A stretch of 9,344 bases of DNA from JANWKA01 sp035533815 (GTDB lineage: Bacteria > Bacteroidota > Bacteroidia > Chitinophagales > Chitinophagaceae): positions 1-9,344 of the forward strand of contig DATLTB010000091.1 of the NCBI GenBank assembly GCA_035533815.1. The letters are read 5' to 3'. The notes under the pieces are model-generated. The model searched no databases. It was not told where the DNA came from and was given only the letters and a program-made list of their open reading frames with translations. A program made the position numbers and the translations under genes. Shown one piece after another: positions 6,048 to 9,344 of this stretch (position 1 is its first letter; every line of letters begins with the position of its first letter).

Positions 6048-7592
6048 ATGGCAAAATTAAAAATCGGAGTTATAGACCTAGTTAGTAAAGGACCTACAAA
6101 TACATTATGGGCAAGGATCATGTATCCAAATCTGGCGAGCATTATGCCGCAGGTAGTAGCTACCTGGTGCGAGCAGGAGGGACATGATGTAAGCATGGTA
6201 TGTTATATCGGGGGTCAGGAGGATCCTGTAAAGGAGTTACCGGAAGATGTCGATTTGGTGTTTATTACTGCCTTTACTCAAGCAGCATTTCTAGCTTACT
6301 CCCTGAGTAATTATTTTAGGAGCCAAGGGGTTGTTACTGTACTTGGAGGACCCCATGCCCGTTGTTATCCGGATGATTCGGTTAAATATTTCGATTATGT
6401 ACTCGGATTCACGGATAAAATGACAATTTGCAGAATCCTTGATGAATGTACAACGAACCGACCGATAGGGAAACAGCTTTCGGCCATGCGCCAACCGGTT
6501 AACTTCCCAGGTGTAGAGGAGCGATGGAAATTCATTGAACCGACCCTGAAAAAGGCGCCTTTTCTCAAAATTGTACCTATGCTTGCCAGCCTGGGCTGTC
6601 CTTATACATGCTCTTTCTGCATAGATTCTACTGTGCCATACCAACCTCTGGATTTTGATATTATGAAACGCGACCTGCGTTTTCTGCTTACTAAATTCCG
6701 GAAGCCGCTAGTGGTCTGGCATGACCCAAATTTCGGAGTGAGGTTTGAAGATAACATGAAAGCGATATCCATGGCGGCTCCTCCGAAAAGTTTCAGGTTC
6801 ATTGCTGAAAGCAGTCTGTCCATCTTGTCTGAAGAACATCTGAAGGAAATGAAAGCTAATGGCTTTAATGCCCTGCTTCCTGGTATAGAATCCTGGTTTG
6901 AACTTGGCAATAAATCAAGGACATCTCATATTGCCGGTGAAGAAAAGCTTAAAAAGATATCGGAACATGTTAATATGATGTTCAACTATGTTCCTTATAT
7001 TCAGACCAATTTTGTTTTAGGTTTGGACAGTGATGAAGGAGATTTGCCTTTCGAGCTCACCAAGCGCTTCGTTGACTTGTCCCCCGGCAGTTTTCCAGGT
7101 TATTCATTATTGACATCATTTGGCGAAGCTGCCCCTCATAACCTGGAATACCAAAGGGAAAATCGGGTCCGTGGTTTCCCATTTCATTTTTTGAATAACC
7201 ACCTTGCCATGAATATCAAACCTAAAAATTATGAATGGATAGATTTTTATGATAAAGTGATTTCATTGACGGAATATACTTTCTCGCCCAAAGCCATTTA
7301 CCGGAGATTTATGGCCACCCGGAACTTTACTCCTAAATGGATGAATTTTATGCGTGCCATTTCCTCAGAAGGTTTTGGCCGGATTAATTTTTATAAAACT
7401 ATCCGGAAAAAACTCACAGAGGATAGCCAGTTCAGGGATTATTTTGAAGGAGAAACAGAACAGCTTCCTGTTTTCTATAAGAATATTATTCGCCGGGATT
7501 TAGGTAAATGGTGGGAATGGTTACCGGAAGAAGCTTTGGTTCATGACCCCAATGCTTACCTTCATAAAACAGCGAAAAAAGTCCTTGCTTGA
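6048..7592 (+). CDS. B12-binding-type radical SAM protein, function unknown
   Basis: The 514-residue cytosolic protein has the two-domain layout of cobalamin-dependent radical SAM enzymes. Residues 1-135 look like a Rossmann-type B12-binding domain: an opening strand KLKIGVIDLV, then DVDLVFITAFTQAA (67-80) and VTVLGGPHARCYPDD (96-110), the GGPHA turn being typical. The radical SAM barrel follows, with the [4Fe-4S] motif CPYTCSFC (C184, C188, C191), HDPNFG (225-230) like the 'DxNF' strand of this class, and GIES (279-282). The last ~130 residues, rich in W, F and basic residues, are a C-terminal region I do not recognise. No DxHxxG cobalamin-ligand motif is seen. Relatives act as methylases, cyclases or oxidoreductases on lipids, tetrapyrroles or natural products, but nothing here fixes the substrate. 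The ATG at 6048 begins directly at the first strand. The gene stands alone after a long non-coding stretch and converges on a membrane acyltransferase homologue. Confidence 0.88.
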   Translation: MAKLKIGVIDLVSKGPTNTLWARIMYPNLASIMPQVVATWCEQEGHDVSMVCYIGGQEDPVKELPEDVDLVFITAFTQAAFLAYSLSNYFRSQGVVTVLGGPHARCYPDDSVKYFDYVLGFTDKMTICRILDECTTNRPIGKQLSAMRQPVNFPGVEERWKFIEPTLKKAPFLKIVPMLASLGCPYTCSFCIDSTVPYQPLDFDIMKRDLRFLLTKFRKPLVVWHDPNFGVRFEDNMKAISMAAPPKSFRFIAESSLSILSEEHLKEMKANGFNALLPGIESWFELGNKSRTSHIAGEEKLKKISEHVNMMFNYVPYIQTNFVLGLDSDEGDLPFELTKRFVDLSPGSFPGYSLLTSFGEAAPHNLEYQRENRVRGFPFHFLNNHLAMNIKPKNYEWIDFYDKVISLTEYTFSPKAIYRRFMATRNFTPKWMNFMRAISSEGFGRINFYKTIRKKLTEDSQFRDYFEGETEQLPVFYKNIIRRDLGKWWEWLPEEALVHDPNAYLHKTAKKVLA

Positions 7593-7903
7593 ACCTGAAG
7601 TATTGGCCGAACTGGCATTTCAGTATATTTTGGACAACATACTTTCTTAAAATGAATAAATTCGCTATTCAGGAAGTAGAAGATACCCCGACATTCAATT
7701 ATTCCACTAAATCTTACCTTTTCCAATTTTGGGTTTTGATTCCTTGAGAAGCTAGGTGAGTTCCCAGATTCCCATCTGGAGAATTGGGATAATAGGAAAC
7801 ATAAAAGGCGGAGATTTCAAGTATTTCTCCCATTGTATTTCCATTCATCCATATGATTGAGCTAAAATATGGGGTCAGCTTGTATTTACCAGTTAAATCC
7901 TGA
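7593..7903. other. Convergent intergenic region with one small hairpin
   Basis: These 311 bases lie between two converging genes. A hairpin CCAGAT-TCCC-ATCTGG (7764-7779) has a six-base-pair stem and four-base loop but no T-run on either side, so it is not a convincing terminator. On the minus strand a frame different from that of the upstream membrane protein is open to a stop at 7714 and contains an ATG at 7848 (44 codons). It has no ribosome site or recognisable relative, and I do not call it a gene. Confidence 0.5.
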
Positions 7904-9028
7904 TCATAACTTGAAAAATATTTTTTTCCGATACAAGTAATAGCAGAGCATCCATTCCAGTCCAAATACAAAGAGGCTGCTGATAACGCGGTTGGCATTG
8001 CCAGGAACAGACATGAAATTCATCAGGCTGTGTGCTATGATGGTAATGTATCCGGTGAACCATCGGTCTCCCACAATCTCAAAGAAAAGATAAAGGAATA
8101 TAGAATTCATGCCGACTATTGTAAAGAACTTCAGGTATTTACGGTGATTACGGACATCAATCCACCAATAGAAGATGGCCAGGCCAAGCAGGCACCAACC
8201 TCCGGAAGCAAATACGAATGAGCTAGTGGCAATTCGTTTGATAATGGGGGTTATCCCAGTCCAATCAAGTCCATAACCCAGTATGAAGCAGCCCAGTGCT
8301 GCCAGACATAAAATGGCTGCCTTATGTTTTTTATTCCGGTTTAACAAAAGCTTTCCGGCAATAGTGCCCCAGATGGTATGTGCAGCGGTGGGGATACAGT
8401 TAATGGCTACCCATCCATCCTTATTAATTTTGTGCATCAGGATCTGATCCATATAGTTCCCGAAATTATGCTGGTCGGTAAAAGGTTGGCTGAAACCGGG
8501 CACATGCACACATCGATATAAGATTTCTGTGAGCAGCAGCAAACCAAGACTGAATAGGACTTGATAAAAAACAGGCCACCTGAAAATAAGAAATGCGACA
8601 AGCAGCGTAAAGGATAATTGTGTCAAAACATCCCAAAGTTCAAAGGAAAGATGATTTCCCCTTACCGCATAATCCAGCACACCCCAGAAGAACAACCAGC
8701 CACTCCTTCTTAAAGTCTTGAATAAAGACTGCTTCCAGCTGATTTGTTTAGCCCCTTGTTTATGCAGCGAGAAGGCCAATGCGGTACCAGCTATGAACAT
8801 AAATCCTGGTTGTATTAAGTCCCAGAAATGCAGTCCATGCCATGGGTAATGGGTAAATTCTGTCCAAAAATCATACATGGCACCACCTTTTGAATTTTCC
8901 AGAAGAGCGCTATATAATCCGGCACTTTCCAGCGCCAGAAGCACCATAATGAATCCTCGCATCACATCCAGAGAAAGCAATCGCTGGTTGTTCGGAGAGG
9001 CATCAATTATGTGTGGATTATCCGACAA
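7904..9028 (-). CDS. Multi-pass membrane protein, DUF5009 / HGSNAT-like acyltransferase family
   Basis: Inner-membrane protein of 374 residues with about ten predicted hydrophobic helices (roughly 19-37, 67-88, 107-120, 133-150, 154-172, 206-228, 237-256, 267-290, 299-318, 350-367). It resembles the COG4299/DUF5009 family, related to human heparan-alpha-glucosaminide N-acetyltransferase (HGSNAT), which passes an acetyl group from cytosolic acetyl-CoA across the membrane to a sugar amine. Family signs are RLLSLDVMRGFIM (16-28) and THYPWHGLHFWDLIQPGFMF (59-78); H60 lines up with the HGSNAT active-site histidine in KHASWNGL. The end, LCYYLYRKKIFFKL, looks complete. Its acceptor is unknown; a cell-envelope or scavenged amino sugar is the obvious guess. 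The start is a TTG at 9028. Upstream the frame is closed by a stop at 9059-9061 and holds no ATG or GTG, and the first internal ATG (M23) would remove the conserved RLLSLD segment. Confidence 0.86.
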   Translation of the reverse strand: MSDNPHIIDASPNNQRLLSLDVMRGFIMVLLALESAGLYSALLENSKGGAMYDFWTEFTHYPWHGLHFWDLIQPGFMFIAGTALAFSLHKQGAKQISWKQSLFKTLRRSGWLFFWGVLDYAVRGNHLSFELWDVLTQLSFTLLVAFLIFRWPVFYQVLFSLGLLLLTEILYRCVHVPGFSQPFTDQHNFGNYMDQILMHKINKDGWVAINCIPTAAHTIWGTIAGKLLLNRNKKHKAAILCLAALGCFILGYGLDWTGITPIIKRIATSSFVFASGGWCLLGLAIFYWWIDVRNHRKYLKFFTIVGMNSIFLYLFFEIVGDRWFTGYITIIAHSLMNFMSVPGNANRVISSLFVFGLEWMLCYYLYRKKIFFKL

Positions 9029-9072
9029 TGGTTGTCTGTTGTTAAAGCCTGGAAAGTTTTATATTCTGATTC

Positions 9073-9080
9073 CAAAGTAA
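9073..9080 (-). promoter_or_regulatory. Candidate -7 promoter element for the membrane acyltransferase gene
   Basis: Read on the minus strand the bases are TTACTTTG, matching 7 of 8 positions of the Bacteroidota -7 consensus TAnnTTTG. The site lies 44 bases before the TTG start at 9028, leaving a leader of about 35-40 bases. A T-rich run sits just upstream, but no clear -33 TTG is visible at the standard spacing. Confidence 0.32.
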
Positions 9081-9218
9081 CAAAAAAAATTATCATGCAC
9101 TGATCAAACAGCATAATAGTGTGAATGAGGGTCTGATGGAAATAGTCGGTTATGAATCTGGATGATACCAACTCGATTCTTATCCCTTCCCTTATACAAT
9201 TTTACTGAAGTTTCGGAG

Positions 9219-9344
9219 TTAAAAATAAGCCATTTGTAGCGCTGGTCGCATTTTATCTGAGGAAAAAATGGAGCAGCACCTTTCCATTAAATTTCTAATC
9301 TCGGGATTTGTAATTAATACTTGGATAAATGTATCCCACTGAAC
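9219..9344 (-). CDS. Possible C-terminal tail of a gene entering from the right edge
   Basis: On the minus strand one frame is open from the window edge for 41 codons to a TAA at 9219-9221; the other two minus frames close within about 50 bases of the edge. The reading (VQWDTFIQVLITNPEIRNLM, then ERCCSIFSSDKMRPALQMAYF) looks like an ordinary soluble protein end but resembles no family I know. Forty-one open codons in AT-rich DNA can occur by chance. If real, it would be upstream of and co-oriented with the membrane acyltransferase gene, separated by 190 bases. Confidence 0.2.
   Translation of the reverse strand, partial: VQWDTFIQVLITNPEIRNLMERCCSIFSSDKMRPALQMAYF

Noticed and set aside
7652..7747. 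Short plus-strand frame starting with ATG at 7652
   Set aside because: It has only about 31 codons, no ribosome site and no recognisable family, and lies in a convergent intergenic region.
8030..8221. 63-codon plus-strand frame opposite the membrane protein gene
   Set aside because: It is antisense to conserved transmembrane segments; a shadow.
9268..9342. 24-codon plus-strand frame preceded by GAGGAAAAA
   Set aside because: The purine run before the ATG resembles a ribosome site, but the product is very short and unrecognised, and Bacteroidota rarely depend on such sites.

Overview
This window looks like a chromosomal stretch from a member of the Bacteroidota, probably in or near the Cytophagales/Chitinophagales/Saprospiria group. 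The reasons are the gene families present (a class I FbaB-type aldolase next to accD, a DUF5009/HGSNAT-like membrane protein, and a small left-edge protein of a type I associate with Bacteroidota), the lack of strong Shine-Dalgarno sequences, and matches to the Bacteroidota -7 promoter element TAnnTTTG. The placement is inference from protein resemblance; there is no rRNA here to prove it.

Layout. Positions 1-406 (minus) hold the N-terminal part of a small uncharacterised protein cut by the window edge. It is divergent from a plus-strand housekeeping block: class I fructose-bisphosphate aldolase (612-1670), a clear intrinsic terminator (1687-1727), acetyl-CoA carboxylase beta subunit accD (1768-2616) and tmRNA-binding protein smpB (2668-3102). 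This block converges on a minus-strand pair, an MCC/PCC-type acyl-CoA carboxylase beta subunit (3692-5329) followed 28 bases later by RNase HI (3151-3663). A gene-free stretch of about 720 bases (5330-6047) follows. It contains an imperfect 18-bp inverted repeat around an 89-base centre that includes a perfect 12-bp palindrome, and a second small inverted repeat that can form a branched fold. Next is a stand-alone cobalamin-type radical SAM protein of unknown function (6048-7592, plus), convergent with a multi-pass membrane acyltransferase-like protein (7904-9028, minus). The right end (9029-9344) has a likely promoter and perhaps the last codons of another minus-strand gene.

Functionally most of the window is core metabolism and housekeeping: glycolysis/gluconeogenesis, malonyl-CoA synthesis for fatty acids, acyl-CoA carboxylation, rescue of stalled ribosomes, and RNA-DNA hybrid removal. 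I see no phage, IS transposase, CRISPR array, toxin-antitoxin or defence cassette. The less ordinary parts are the radical SAM enzyme without an evident cobalamin-ligand motif, the structured non-coding stretch in front of it, and the membrane acyltransferase homologue with a probable TTG start. I do not find convincing evidence of a complete new multi-gene system.
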